Positions 7,455 through 15,306 of a stretch of DNA of 64,000 nt are shown here, piece by piece. Position 1 is the first letter of the stretch. Each line of letters begins with the position of its first letter. This stretch comes from PHAA01 sp964457945 (GTDB lineage: Bacteria > Bacillota > Syntrophomonadia > Syntrophomonadales > Syntrophomonadaceae), in assembly GCA_964457945.1 (NCBI GenBank), contig CAYWFX010000003.1, forward strand, positions 167,871-231,870, given 5' to 3'. The notes under the pieces were generated by a model. It was not told the origin of the DNA. It did no database searches and saw nothing but the letters and a program-made list of their open reading frames with translations. The translations under genes were made by a program, and so were the position numbers.

Positions 7455-8099
7455 TCAAGCGGTCAGAAAATAGTGCAGCGGTACATCCCGATAATCTTGA
7501 GCCTGCAAGAAACTCTTCACGCCTTCACTGTTCTGGTATTCTTCCAATAGACGAACGAAAAGTCGGTCAAAACTACTGAGAGCTCCTGCACCTGCTTCAG
7601 TTATTAGTCCCTCTTGCAAGGCAAAGACCTGCGCAGCAGCTGCTCCCGTCCAGGCAATTTTATATATCAGTTCCTCTGTATCACCCAGCAGATGGCTGCA
7701 AAGATAAAACCGGCAGATAAGCGATCGTACCTTATATATTGAACAAATATTGTTCTGCAAAAACACACATGGGTTCGGATGCAAACGCAAAAGACCCAAA
7801 CCCAGCTTTTCCCGGTCAAAATACCCGGCAATAAAAGCTGCATGGTCCAATTCCAAACTAGATGCCATCTTTTTAAAGGATATTAAATCGGGTATTACAT
7901 AAGCAGTGCTGCAGCAATTATGCTGGCATCCCTTGCACAAGGCGTAATTACCCTCTGCATATTGTTTATAGAGGGACTGATCATCACATAGTGGCTGCCA
8001 GGCATCCAACAAATCCTGCACCGTAGCGGGCCCGTTAACCCGAATTCCTATCCCTAATGTGCCGTTTTCCACGGCATTATATACCTCAATATTATTCAT
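7455..8099 (-). CDS. YkgJ-family cysteine-cluster protein
   Basis: A 214-residue protein with the cysteine pattern of the YkgJ (CxxCxxCC) family. CKGCQHNCC lies near residue 56, and a second group, CVFLQNNICSIYKVRSLICRFYLC, lies near residues 110-135. The family is thought to bind zinc or an iron-sulfur cluster; no reaction is established for most members. It ends before the 48-residue gene and follows rnhA by 16 bases, so it likely shares a transcript with rnhA and the ComFB gene. Confidence 0.75.
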   Translation of the reverse strand: MNNIEVYNAVENGTLGIGIRVNGPATVQDLLDAWQPLCDDQSLYKQYAEGNYALCKGCQHNCCSTAYVIPDLISFKKMASSLELDHAAFIAGYFDREKLGLGLLRLHPNPCVFLQNNICSIYKVRSLICRFYLCSHLLGDTEELIYKIAWTGAAAAQVFALQEGLITEAGAGALSSFDRLFVRLLEEYQNSEGVKSFLQAQDYRDVPLHYFLTA

Positions 8100-8115
8100 G
8101 CTCCGGGCTCACCCT

Positions 8116-8553
8116 TTACAACTCTTTAATAGCCTGTCGGGCCAATTCATCACAGCGCTCATTATACATATCGCCGGAATGCCCCTTTACCTTCTCCATC
8201 ATCACCCGATTCTTGCTGGTTAGTATGAGCAGCTCCTGCCAAAGATCCTGGTTAGCCACAGCTTCTTTTTTACTGTTTTTCCAGCCGTTTTTCTGCCAAT
8301 TATCAATCCACTTCTGTTTAAAGGCATTGACCACATAGGCACTGTCTGAATAAACAGTGACATCCCAATCCGTCACCTTCAATGAACTCAAGGCACCAAT
8401 CACCGCCTGCAATTCCATGCGCTGATTGGTAGTATGGCTTTCGCCCCCGTAGATTTCCTTTTTCTGATCCTTAAAAAGCAGAACTGCACCCCAACCCCCG
8501 GGACCAGGATTGCCTGAACAAGCGCCATCGGTATAAATCGTTATTGCTTTCAT
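8116..8553 (-). CDS. rnhA: Ribonuclease HI
   Basis: A 145-residue RNase HI that cleaves the RNA strand of RNA-DNA hybrids. The four catalytic acids are visible: Asp in IYTDGACSGNPG, Glu in RMELQAVIGAL, Asp in VYSDSAYV, and the late Asp in NERCDELA. The KVKGHSGD segment carries the conserved His loop. The length is that of the bacterial single-domain enzyme, without an N-terminal hybrid-binding domain. It lies ten bases after the ComFB-like gene. Confidence 0.95.
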   Translation of the reverse strand: MKAITIYTDGACSGNPGPGGWGAVLLFKDQKKEIYGGESHTTNQRMELQAVIGALSSLKVTDWDVTVYSDSAYVVNAFKQKWIDNWQKNGWKNSKKEAVANQDLWQELLILTSKNRVMMEKVKGHSGDMYNERCDELARQAIKEL

Positions 8554-8562
8554 CGCCTACAC

Positions 8563-8829
8563 CTACCTATGGCGAGGATTGGCGCTAACCTTCTCCACCG
8601 CCTCCGTAAGAATTATGATCAGATCAAGATAAAACTGAGTTTCTATGAAATGAGCTCTGGTTATGGCTGCCCCTTTGTCAGTAGCTACATAATGTGGTTT
8701 AAGCTTATTCAGGGCATAGGCGGCTATATCGATCTTACAGGTCTCGCAGCAGCAAATTCCTTCTTTGTGATCCATAACCGTGTCCATATTGTCCCATATG
8801 ATTTTTTCTACGATATTCTCTATTGCCAT
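8563..8829 (-). CDS. ComFB-family protein
   Basis: An 88-residue protein of the late-competence ComFB family, named from the Bacillus comF operon but with unsettled function. It shows ENIVEKIIWDNMDTVM, then CCCETCKIDIAAYALNKLKP, where the CxxC pair and the DIAAxALN segment are typical, then PHYVATDKG. I chose the ATG at 8829, seven bases after GAGGAGG, not the one at 8835 that touches the site. No other competence genes are nearby. Confidence 0.75.
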   Translation of the reverse strand: MAIENIVEKIIWDNMDTVMDHKEGICCCETCKIDIAAYALNKLKPHYVATDKGAAITRAHFIETQFYLDLIIILTEAVEKVSANPRHR

Positions 8830-8854
8830 TAGCATCCTCCTCAGCTACAAGACG

Positions 8855-9063
8855 AGGGACTATCAAAAAATAAACCAGTCATTTACTCCGGTCTTTTTCA
8901 CACTATACTACGTTGTAAAAGCTGGAAATACGTCCACCCTTCGGGTACCACTGGTGCTCACTTGAGGACGCCAATAATGTTGCAGTATGACTGCGCTTTG
9001 ACGCCTTGTCTAGCGTGAAAAATCCTAGGAGTATTCCGCCTTTTTTATTCATTGATAGCCCCT
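8855..9063. repeat. Palindromic intergenic element, copy 2 (209 bp, with inserted inner module)
   Basis: Begins AGGGACTATCAA and ends TTGATAGCCCCT. The left arm contains CCAGTCATTTACTCCGGTC and the right arm AATCCTAGGAGTATTCCGCC; the two arms are imperfect reverse complements. Between GGAAATACGTC and AGTATGACTGCGC sits a foreign module of about 47 bp containing CGGGTACCACTGGTGCTC and CCAATAATGTTGCA. It lies between the 5' end of the ComFB gene and the 3' end of the HAD gene. Confidence 0.85.
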
Positions 9064-9069
9064 AAGGGA

Positions 9070-9780
9070 CTAATCTGCGAACAAAGTAAGCAGTTCTGTT
9101 ACTCTGCGAATATGATAATCACAGTACGGTGTCTTTTCAAGCGCTTCGGGTGCTAACCAAACGGCAGTCATCCCAGCCTTTTTAGATCCTATTACATCAG
9201 TACTGCTATCATCGCCTATATGAGCCGCTTCGATATTCTTAACCTGTAGGTTATTAAGGGCATAATTAAATATTTTCACATTAGGTTTGGCCCAACGGAC
9301 TTCGTCTGAAAACACCAAAACATTGAAAAACTGATGAATATCATCGACCTTCATGATTTCTCTGAGAATCAAACCCGGGGTTACTCCGGTGTTGCAGATT
9401 ACCGCTAACTTGTATTTCCGAGCCAACACGGCCAGCGTCTCCCTAACTCCCTCATTTAATTGGGGCGGAAAATCAATAAGTACCGACGTATATACCTTAT
9501 ATACCCGTTCCCAATCTTCCGGGCTAAGCTTTAGCTGCAACTGACCCAAGATAAAATCGACATGACCCGTGGGGGTAATGTCCAGGCCATAATCTAATTG
9601 AAATTCATGAGCATATTGCCAGCAGTCCTGGAAAGCCTCACGCACCGCCTCATCCTCAACCTCACACCCCATAGATTTTATAGTCTGATTGAAGGCGGCT
9701 ACTCGCTGGCCGGAAATGATCAAGCCTTCAGGAACTTTATAAAGGGTATCCCAAAAATCGAAGGTGATTGCTTTAAGCAA
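9070..9780 (-). CDS. HAD-superfamily hydrolase
   Basis: A 236-residue HAD-family hydrolase. Motif I is FDFWDTLY, with nucleophile Asp and second Asp. Motif II lies in VICNTG, motif III is the Lys in WAKPNVKIF, and motif IV is HIGDDSSTDVIGSKKAGM. An alpha-helical cap lies between motifs I and II, as in the HAD-IA group of small-molecule phosphatases and dehalogenases. The substrate is unknown. I prefer TTG 9780, with AGGAG upstream, over a longer frame starting at 9834. It is flanked on both sides by copies of the palindromic element. Confidence 0.8.
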   Translation of the reverse strand: MLKAITFDFWDTLYKVPEGLIISGQRVAAFNQTIKSMGCEVEDEAVREAFQDCWQYAHEFQLDYGLDITPTGHVDFILGQLQLKLSPEDWERVYKVYTSVLIDFPPQLNEGVRETLAVLARKYKLAVICNTGVTPGLILREIMKVDDIHQFFNVLVFSDEVRWAKPNVKIFNYALNNLQVKNIEAAHIGDDSSTDVIGSKKAGMTAVWLAPEALEKTPYCDYHIRRVTELLTLFAD

Positions 9781-9876
9781 ATCTTTCACTCCTATTGCTT
9801 CCCTAAATTTTGTTAATACGCCAAAAGAATACAATTATCCTTTTTATCGTGAAAAAATCCCCGCCCAGGGGACCTC

Positions 9877-10038
9877 AGGGACTATCAAGAAATAAACTAG
9901 TCATTTACTCCGGTCTTTTTCGCTCTATACTTCGTTATCAAAACGCGCCAATACCACCAGTATTACCACGCTTTGACGCCTTGTCTAGTACGAAAAATCC
10001 TCGGAGTATTCTGCCTTATTTATTCCTTGATAGTCCCT
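9877..10038. repeat. Palindromic intergenic element, copy 3 (162 bp)
   Basis: AGGGACTATCAAGAAATAAA at the left end and TTTATTCCTTGATAGTCCCT at the right. Inside, ACTCCGGTCTTTTTCGCTC mirrors CGAAAAATCCTCGGAGTATT on the other arm, so the transcript would fold into one long stem-loop. The right end abuts the TAA stop codon of the FmdB-type gene. Confidence 0.88.
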
Positions 10039-10340
10039 TATGCTTCAACAGCTTTTTGAGTGGTATTTTCAGACTGCTCGACATAAGACTTAACATCGCC
10101 ATCCAGAAGAGCCTGATTATCGGTTTGACGATCTTTGTTAAGACTGCGTACCCGGTCTTTTAAGATTTTGTTATCAGTGCTATAAAACCCTCCACCTTTA
10201 AGAACGATCCCAACGTTCTTACTTATTAACCTTTGTACATGTCCCCCACATTTCGGACAATCCTGCAGTGCTTCCTCGGTTATCCTCTGCACCTTCTCAA
10301 AACGCCCGCAGTTATCACATTTGTAATCATAAATAGGCAT
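10038..10340 (-). CDS. FmdB-family zinc-ribbon regulatory protein
   Basis: A 100-residue protein starting MPIYDYKCDNCGRFEKVQ, followed by DCPKCGGHVQRL. These two CxxC pairs form the FmdB/CxxC zinc ribbon. The middle GGGFYSTD segment is also typical, and the charged tail is variable in the family. FmdB was named as a possible regulator of formamidase; most homologues have no proven role. I used ATG 10340 because GAGGTG lies six bases upstream. It is flanked by element copies 3 and 4. Confidence 0.82.
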   Translation of the reverse strand: MPIYDYKCDNCGRFEKVQRITEEALQDCPKCGGHVQRLISKNVGIVLKGGGFYSTDNKILKDRVRSLNKDRQTDNQALLDGDVKSYVEQSENTTQKAVEA

Positions 10341-10389
10341 TACTGTCACCTCTCCAAACTTTTATAAAAATAATCTTAACGGTCTACTG

Positions 10390-10550
10390 AGGGGCTATCA
10401 AAGAATAAACTAGTCATTTACTCCGGTCTTTTTCGCCCTATACTTCGTTATCAAAGCTGGGAATACGTCCAGTATGACTGCTCTTTGACGCCTTGTCTAG
10501 TGCGAAAAATCCTCGGAGTATTCTGCCTCATTTATTCCTTAATAGTCCCT
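10390..10550. repeat. Palindromic intergenic element, copy 4 (161 bp)
   Basis: Starts AGGGGCTATCAAAGAATAAA and ends TTTATTCCTTAATAGTCCCT. It closely resembles copy 3 and lacks the inner module found in copies 2 and 5. It shows the uninterrupted centre, AATACGTCCAGTATGACTGC. The right end merges with the TAA stop codon of the CPBP protease gene. Confidence 0.88.
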
Positions 10551-11263
10551 TATAACATAGCCCGAGATAAACTAATGTAAATCAGGATAGACATAACTCC
10601 ATTCCATACCCCGTGGGCAACAGCAGAAACCAGAATACTACCACTCTTCTCGTAGATATAGCAGAGCCCTATCCCCCCTAATGCCAAGGGTATCGTACGC
10701 CAAAAATCCCAGTGGGCCATACCAAAAACCAAACCAGCCAGGATAGCTCCCCACACGGGTCCCAGGTGCTTTCTAAATACCGGATAAATCATGCCCCGAT
10801 AAAAAAGTTCCTCGGACAACGGCGCGAGAATTGCCCCAACCACTAAAATAACCAAAAAATCTGAGAGTCTCGTGGCTGACCTCAACATTTCCTCATAGTA
10901 TTGTGGCTGTAGGTCAGGCTGCAAATATTTTAACACATAGCCTATGACCAGCACCATAATGATTAGCAATATACCGCCTATAACTCCATAACGGAAATAA
11001 GAACCGGGCCGGGCTTTGCTAATACCAAGATCTTTCCATTGGCCCCTTGGAAATAATACCGCAAATAGATATACGAAGCCAATGGTGGCCAGAAACTGCA
11101 CCAGGAATCCAGTGAGGAAAAAGCCCATCTCTCCTGCTCCCAGCTGGACGGGCAGAAAACCGAGTATTTTTTTTCCCAGCATGCTAGTCAAAATACCGAC
11201 GGCCATAACCCCTATGTAAACCAGTATGATATCCATAAATCCCCAATGTGGTCTTTCCGTCAA
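10550..11263 (-). CDS. CPBP-family intramembrane metalloprotease
   Basis: A 237-residue protein with about seven hydrophobic segments. It carries the CPBP (Abi/CAAX-protease-like) motifs: EELFYRG near residue 150, FGMAHWDFW, and the C-terminal AVAHGVWNG. The paired Glu and the two His residues make the metal site. Bacterial members are linked to bacteriocin self-immunity or membrane protein processing; the target here is unknown. TTG start with AGGAGGG about eight bases upstream. The stop codon is joined to element copy 4. Confidence 0.85.
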   Translation of the reverse strand: MTERPHWGFMDIILVYIGVMAVGILTSMLGKKILGFLPVQLGAGEMGFFLTGFLVQFLATIGFVYLFAVLFPRGQWKDLGISKARPGSYFRYGVIGGILLIIMVLVIGYVLKYLQPDLQPQYYEEMLRSATRLSDFLVILVVGAILAPLSEELFYRGMIYPVFRKHLGPVWGAILAGLVFGMAHWDFWRTIPLALGGIGLCYIYEKSGSILVSAVAHGVWNGVMSILIYISLSRAML

Positions 11264-11339
11264 AGCAGTTCCCTCCTAATCTAACCCATTATACTCTATA
11301 TGCCCCATTTACGTCCGGCATATTTAACAGGGAATATAA

Positions 11340-11455
11340 CCCTGCGGGTACCACTGGTGTTCCTTCCAGTCACCAATAAGGTTGCACCCTTCGGGTACTA
11401 CTAGTGTTCCTTCCAGTCACCAATAAGGTTGCTAGCGCTTACTAATAATGCTGCA
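11340..11455. repeat. Tandem 47-bp module, 2.5 copies
   Basis: Two adjacent 47-bp units (11340-11386 and 11387-11433) begin CCCTGCGGGTACCACTGGTG and CCCTTCGGGTACTACTAGTG, and both end in CCAATAAGGTTGC. A degenerate partial third unit runs to about 11455. The same module is inserted inside palindromic element copies 2 and 5. The 272-bp gap between the CPBP gene and the next plus-strand gene holds little else. Confidence 0.85.
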
Positions 11456-11535
11456 AGGAATAAAAGTGCTTATTAAATTAGCTAGATAGGGAATACTATT
11501 CTAAAATATTCAATTTATTAACGGAGGTATGTTAT

Positions 11536-12012
11536 ATGACGCCTTTGCTTTTCATTTCAATCGTAGCCGTGGTTTTGACCATGCTGGTCTATTGGGTATT
11601 AAACACCATTGAAACTGACGAAAAAAGAATGACGAGAACCAGCATCTTTGATTTTGAAGCTGCTCCTGAACTGGCGTTAAATGTCGCCGATGAGTTTTAT
11701 CTAGCCCGTAACACCATTAAAATACAACGCAGCGATGATGAATATGGTCTGGTCTACTGGAACTTGAGCCGCTCCAAATGGGTGGAGATTTGCGCACAAT
11801 ACGGAATGAGCCTGGATATGCGTCGGATTGTCCTGCGGGTTAATGAAGCTGGCGAGCAACTTCATTACTCGGATATGTGGGTTAGAACTATCGCTGGTCA
11901 ATGTCGATTTCGCCTTCAGCCTCAAAAAGCCTATTATGCAAGCCTGGGAATAAAACGTGAAAAACGCTTCATACCGATTTTAAGCTCCAATACTATAATG
12001 TATCAGAGTTAA
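11536..12012 (+). CDS. Membrane-anchored DUF4912-like protein
   Basis: A 158-residue protein with one N-terminal hydrophobic segment (residues 3-22) and a soluble domain. The pattern AREFYLARNT... YGLVYWNLSRSKW... IVLRVNE... YSDMWV... QKAYYASLGIK resembles the DUF4912 domain, where an aromatic YWE-type strand and a C-terminal AELG segment recur. Function is unknown. GGAGGT lies about eight bases before the ATG. It stands alone on the plus strand, convergent with the next gene. Confidence 0.5.
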   Translation: MTPLLFISIVAVVLTMLVYWVLNTIETDEKRMTRTSIFDFEAAPELALNVADEFYLARNTIKIQRSDDEYGLVYWNLSRSKWVEICAQYGMSLDMRRIVLRVNEAGEQLHYSDMWVRTIAGQCRFRLQPQKAYYASLGIKREKRFIPILSSNTIMYQS

Positions 12013-12027
12013 GAAACGGCTCTTATC

Positions 12028-12489
12028 TTAATTGCCTGGCAAAACAGCAACCCCTAAAGCCAGATGATCCCAGAGAGTTTTTTTCACTTGTTCAACTTGA
12101 TGTTGCTCACAATTAACAATGAGAAACAGCTCTCCATTATTATCAGTGCGTCTTTCTTTCGAATGTTTCAGCTTGCTGAATGAAATATCGAGCAGTAAAC
12201 CGACCAGGAATCCTCCTAACAATCCCAATAATCCCCATATTATCGGCCCCCATGCCAGCACGAAGCCATATATAACCCCCACAACCATGCAGGCAGTGCC
12301 AAGGATCGCTCCCCCATCAAACATGCTAATCCCATCAGCATGATGAATAGTATCTAATATATTGCGCTTTTCCCCCCTTATTTCCAGGGGCACGGCTAGT
12401 ATCTGTTCTTTCTTAACACCCAGTTCTTCCACCTTAGCAATAGCTATTTCGGTATGAAGGGAATAATGAAACGATGCTACCAGGTACAT
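12028..12489 (-). CDS. Hypothetical two-TM membrane protein
   Basis: A 153-residue protein. Residues 1-45 form a soluble segment with the look of a ferredoxin-like alpha/beta fold (MYLVASFHYSLHTEIAIAKV). A Gly-rich hydrophobic double span (about residues 60-105) contains several GxxxG steps, and a second soluble alpha/beta segment follows (LFLIVNCEQHQVEQVKKTL). This layout resembles general-stress membrane proteins with Gly-zipper spans, but I do not assign a family. I used ATG 12489, seven bases after AAGGAGG. Confidence 0.6.
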   Translation of the reverse strand: MYLVASFHYSLHTEIAIAKVEELGVKKEQILAVPLEIRGEKRNILDTIHHADGISMFDGGAILGTACMVVGVIYGFVLAWGPIIWGLLGLLGGFLVGLLLDISFSKLKHSKERRTDNNGELFLIVNCEQHQVEQVKKTLWDHLALGVAVLPGN

Positions 12490-12510
12490 TTGCATTCCTC
12501 CTTATACAGA

Positions 12511-13281
12511 TTATATTGGCATTTTGAACAGGTGACTCTGATAATTATTTCTTAGGAACTGGGCCTGTTCCTGATCAAATATCTTATTTATCTCCACTGA
12601 TTTTGCATAGGCATCGTAAATACTAAAACAATAAAAAGAAGGCACGTTCAAGAGCCACTGCCAATCAACTACCGCTTTTGCTTGGGCAAATTCTCCTAAT
12701 GCGGTGTAGTGAATAGCTGGAAGGAAGTGCGCAAAATACATAATTGATGCTCCTCCTATCATCATAAATAGAGCTTGAACAAGTGTCATGCAATAAAGGT
12801 GACCTGCCCCCGGTATTAATATGGCCCAGGCCAGAGCTACCCAGGGATTCCGTTTGTCCATAGCATTAATTCCTACCGACCCAATAGCCATCGGAACCAT
12901 TGGAGCATTTTCGTGGTCAGCCAGAACTGAATACTTGTTTATCTCTATAGACACCCGGTAACTATCCCATACTGAATACACCAGTATTCCACAGTAAAGC
13001 AGTAACAATTGCGTATTTAAGACCTGTTTGGCCATGGCAAAATTACCGGTGAAGCTGTATAAAATGGCTAGATTAAGGTTTGACTTCAGATTTATCACCA
13101 GTTCACCGATGAATAAAAAAATCCCTTTGGCAGTACTAATTACTCTTAGATGTCCAAATCCGGGATAAGCTAACGACCACCAGGCAACTACCAATGGATT
13201 TCGCAAATGAAAGGCATTGATGGAGTATCCTGATAGTGCAACTTTAGGTCGGCGTACTATTTGATTCTGTGTTTGTTGCAA
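12511..13281 (-). CDS. Hypothetical membrane protein with internal duplication
   Basis: A 256-residue protein made of two homologous halves. The first contains INAFHLRNPLVVAWWSL, then YPGFGHL, and ends DSYRVSIEINK. The second contains INAMDKRNPWVALAWAIL, then IPGAGHLY, and ends DAYAKSVEINK. Each half has about two or three membrane spans. The P-G-x-G-H-L motif resembles small TM2-type proteins. Function is unknown. The TTG start at 13281 is nine bases after GGTG; a GTG at 13293 is an alternative. Probably co-transcribed with its neighbours. Confidence 0.6.
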   Translation of the reverse strand: MQQTQNQIVRRPKVALSGYSINAFHLRNPLVVAWWSLAYPGFGHLRVISTAKGIFLFIGELVINLKSNLNLAILYSFTGNFAMAKQVLNTQLLLLYCGILVYSVWDSYRVSIEINKYSVLADHENAPMVPMAIGSVGINAMDKRNPWVALAWAILIPGAGHLYCMTLVQALFMMIGGASIMYFAHFLPAIHYTALGEFAQAKAVVDWQWLLNVPSFYCFSIYDAYAKSVEINKIFDQEQAQFLRNNYQSHLFKMPI

Positions 13282-13325
13282 TCCAAATAACACCTCGTTT
13301 CTGGCATAGAAATCTATCTAGTCAC

Positions 13326-13892
13326 CTAATATGATTCTTCACTGCCGTGCTGGCAGGCCATAATCTTCTCCACTACCCATTTCCAAAAGACTGCCAGCGC
13401 GAAATAAATCGGAAACGAATAAATACTTTTCCAGGTATATAGTTGATAAAGCCCCAGCCCTTCCATAGCTTTTTCCAAAGCAAATGCAAAGACTGCTGCC
13501 AATATAACGCTGGCTATAATAAAAGGTTTCCATTCCGAAAAGTACTGATAAACCAGCATGTAGATTACCGGAATAAGCACATAATCAATGGGGAACAATC
13601 GGGGTATAAAGGGAAGCATTACATCTGGATATCCCCAGAAAACAGCTTGTGTACCCCATTCGTCCATTAATGTTGAAGTCATAGTCACCAGTAAGCCATA
13701 AGCCAATATTTCCAAAACTCTTTTACGATCAACTAGTTTCCACCAAATTATCCAAGGCGCGATAGTCAAAACCACGTTTAACCACCAGGTCCATTTATAT
13801 AAATCGTCCTGCAGCCAATGGGCCACCGTCAAGTCTTGTAATTCTCTTCTGGCTTTAATTATTTCTTCAAACGAAACCCTTTCTCCATTCAA
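13326..13892 (-). CDS. CBO0543-like membrane protein
   Basis: A 188-residue integral membrane protein with about five hydrophobic segments and many aromatic residues. The stretch WWLNVVLTIAPWIIWWKLVD, then DRKRVLEILAYGLLV, then YVLIPVIYMLVYQYFSEWKP resembles the clostridial CBO0543 family, for which no role is known. It lies 45 bases upstream of the duplicated membrane protein on the same strand, and element copy 5 lies behind its start. Confidence 0.5.
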   Translation of the reverse strand: MNGERVSFEEIIKARRELQDLTVAHWLQDDLYKWTWWLNVVLTIAPWIIWWKLVDRKRVLEILAYGLLVTMTSTLMDEWGTQAVFWGYPDVMLPFIPRLFPIDYVLIPVIYMLVYQYFSEWKPFIIASVILAAVFAFALEKAMEGLGLYQLYTWKSIYSFPIYFALAVFWKWVVEKIMACQHGSEESY

Positions 13893-13973
13893 TCTAGCCC
13901 CACTCTTCCTTTCTCGTTAATTTCATCAAATCAAGTATGCCCTCCCCTAGCTGGATTATGCCTAGGGGCTATC

Positions 13974-14171
13974 AATAAACAAACCTGACAGAATACTCCG
14001 AGGATTTTTCACGCTAGACAAGGCGTCACCCTCCGGGTACTACTGGTGCTCCCTAGCGGTCGCCAATAATGTTGCAAAGCGCAGTCATACTGACGTATTT
14101 CCAGCTTTGAGAACGAAGTATAGCGTGAAAAAGACCGGAGAAAATGACTGGTTTATTTATTGATAGTCCCT
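13974..14171. repeat. Palindromic intergenic element, copy 5 (198 bp, module inserted in the other orientation)
   Basis: Starts AGGGGCTATCAATAAACAAA and ends TTTATTTATTGATAGTCCCT. The arm order is reversed relative to copies 2-4: GAATACTCCGAGGATTTTTC comes first and AAAAAGACCGGAG last. The 47-bp module (CGGGTACTACTGGTGCTC to CCAATAATGTTGCA) sits between GGCGTC and AAGCGCAGTCATAC, a different site and relative orientation from copy 2. The right end forms the TAG stop codon of gerC'. Confidence 0.85.
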
Positions 14172-15306
14172 AGGTCAATTCCCCTACATTTATTAGCTTC
14201 ATGTTTACATTTATCTGGATAGTGACATTCTCTATAAAATCCTCATCAACTCTGTCCTGCAGCTCTTCTTCCCATTTGGCCAGAGCATATTTGCTTATAT
14301 CGATGCAGTCTACTTTATATTCCTCCTGCATTTTCTTAATAAATTTATTACAATCCTCTTTGACATCAGACGCTATTTGATCTTCAATCATCTTCCGCAG
14401 GTCTTCATTTTCAGTAAATAATTTTCCAAATTGGTGTTCAACCAGATTTCCTGCCAGCATAATAGTTATCTGAAAGACATATTCATCACCGCTCTGCTCC
14501 ACCTTTACTTTGCGACTATTATGTAAATCAACTGAGCCCTTATCTAGTATTCTGCCATCTCTCTTTATGATAAATGCTATATTACCAGTTGATTCAATAC
14601 CCCGCAGCATCATTAGGGAACGAGTTTCGTCCAAATTGGCCTTAGCTATCATTTTGTCTTTCCTGAAAATGGCAGCGCCTACAAATTCCGCTTGTTTATC
14701 CTGGGCTTTTAACAACGGCATGATAGGATTTTTACCTGGTGCTTGAAAAACTTCAAACTGGTGCAGAGTGGTGACCGGAATAAACACCCGTTTATCAGAT
14801 TGCCTTAAGAGCCCCTTGAGAAAATCCCCCATATTAGGGTAGTCTTCTACCGGAGCATTTAGGATATTTTCTCCCCTTCCTTCAGCAACCGCTAAATTCT
14901 GAATATTAGAAATTAGCGGACCTCGTAACAGCGCTTCAAAAACATTATATAAACCTGTATTGGACAGGTCTTCTCCTAAGATTAAAATCCCTTGGACACC
15001 CGGCGAATATGTCCCAGGGAACGAATAAGGCTTTTGGCCACGGCTTTTACCAACCGTTATTCCCGATGTTTTCTCAATTCTAAAATTTGATTTGACATTC
15101 GGATCAAGGTTTGGAAGTATGGTCGTTAAATCAAGCATCTGTTCTTCTTGATCCTTTTTACTCGCGGCAGCTTTAGTCTCTTCGTGCAGATCATAGGAGA
15201 CAGCTAAGGGGAAATTCACTTTATTAATATCACGATAATCCCAGCAACCTGAAAGGCCAATAATCTGTAATCCAATGATGAAAAGCAGCCCGAGTTTTCT
15301 AAACAC
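14170..15306 (-). CDS. Spore germination lipoprotein, Ger(x)C family (second copy)
   Basis: A 378-residue GerC-type lipoprotein, the lipid-anchored C subunit of a nutrient germinant receptor in the spore inner membrane. The signal ends LSGC with Cys21, followed by the family hallmark WDYRDINK. The start is GTG 15306, overlapping gerB' by eight bases with AAGGTGG just upstream; a longer open frame lacks support. It is strongly similar along its length to the gerC at 16442-17581, so the gerB-gerC pair was duplicated in tandem. Its TAG stop codon is part of palindromic element copy 5. Confidence 0.9.
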   Translation of the reverse strand: MFRKLGLLFIIGLQIIGLSGCWDYRDINKVNFPLAVSYDLHEETKAAASKKDQEEQMLDLTTILPNLDPNVKSNFRIEKTSGITVGKSRGQKPYSFPGTYSPGVQGILILGEDLSNTGLYNVFEALLRGPLISNIQNLAVAEGRGENILNAPVEDYPNMGDFLKGLLRQSDKRVFIPVTTLHQFEVFQAPGKNPIMPLLKAQDKQAEFVGAAIFRKDKMIAKANLDETRSLMMLRGIESTGNIAFIIKRDGRILDKGSVDLHNSRKVKVEQSGDEYVFQITIMLAGNLVEHQFGKLFTENEDLRKMIEDQIASDVKEDCNKFIKKMQEEYKVDCIDISKYALAKWEEELQDRVDEDFIENVTIQINVNMKLINVGELT

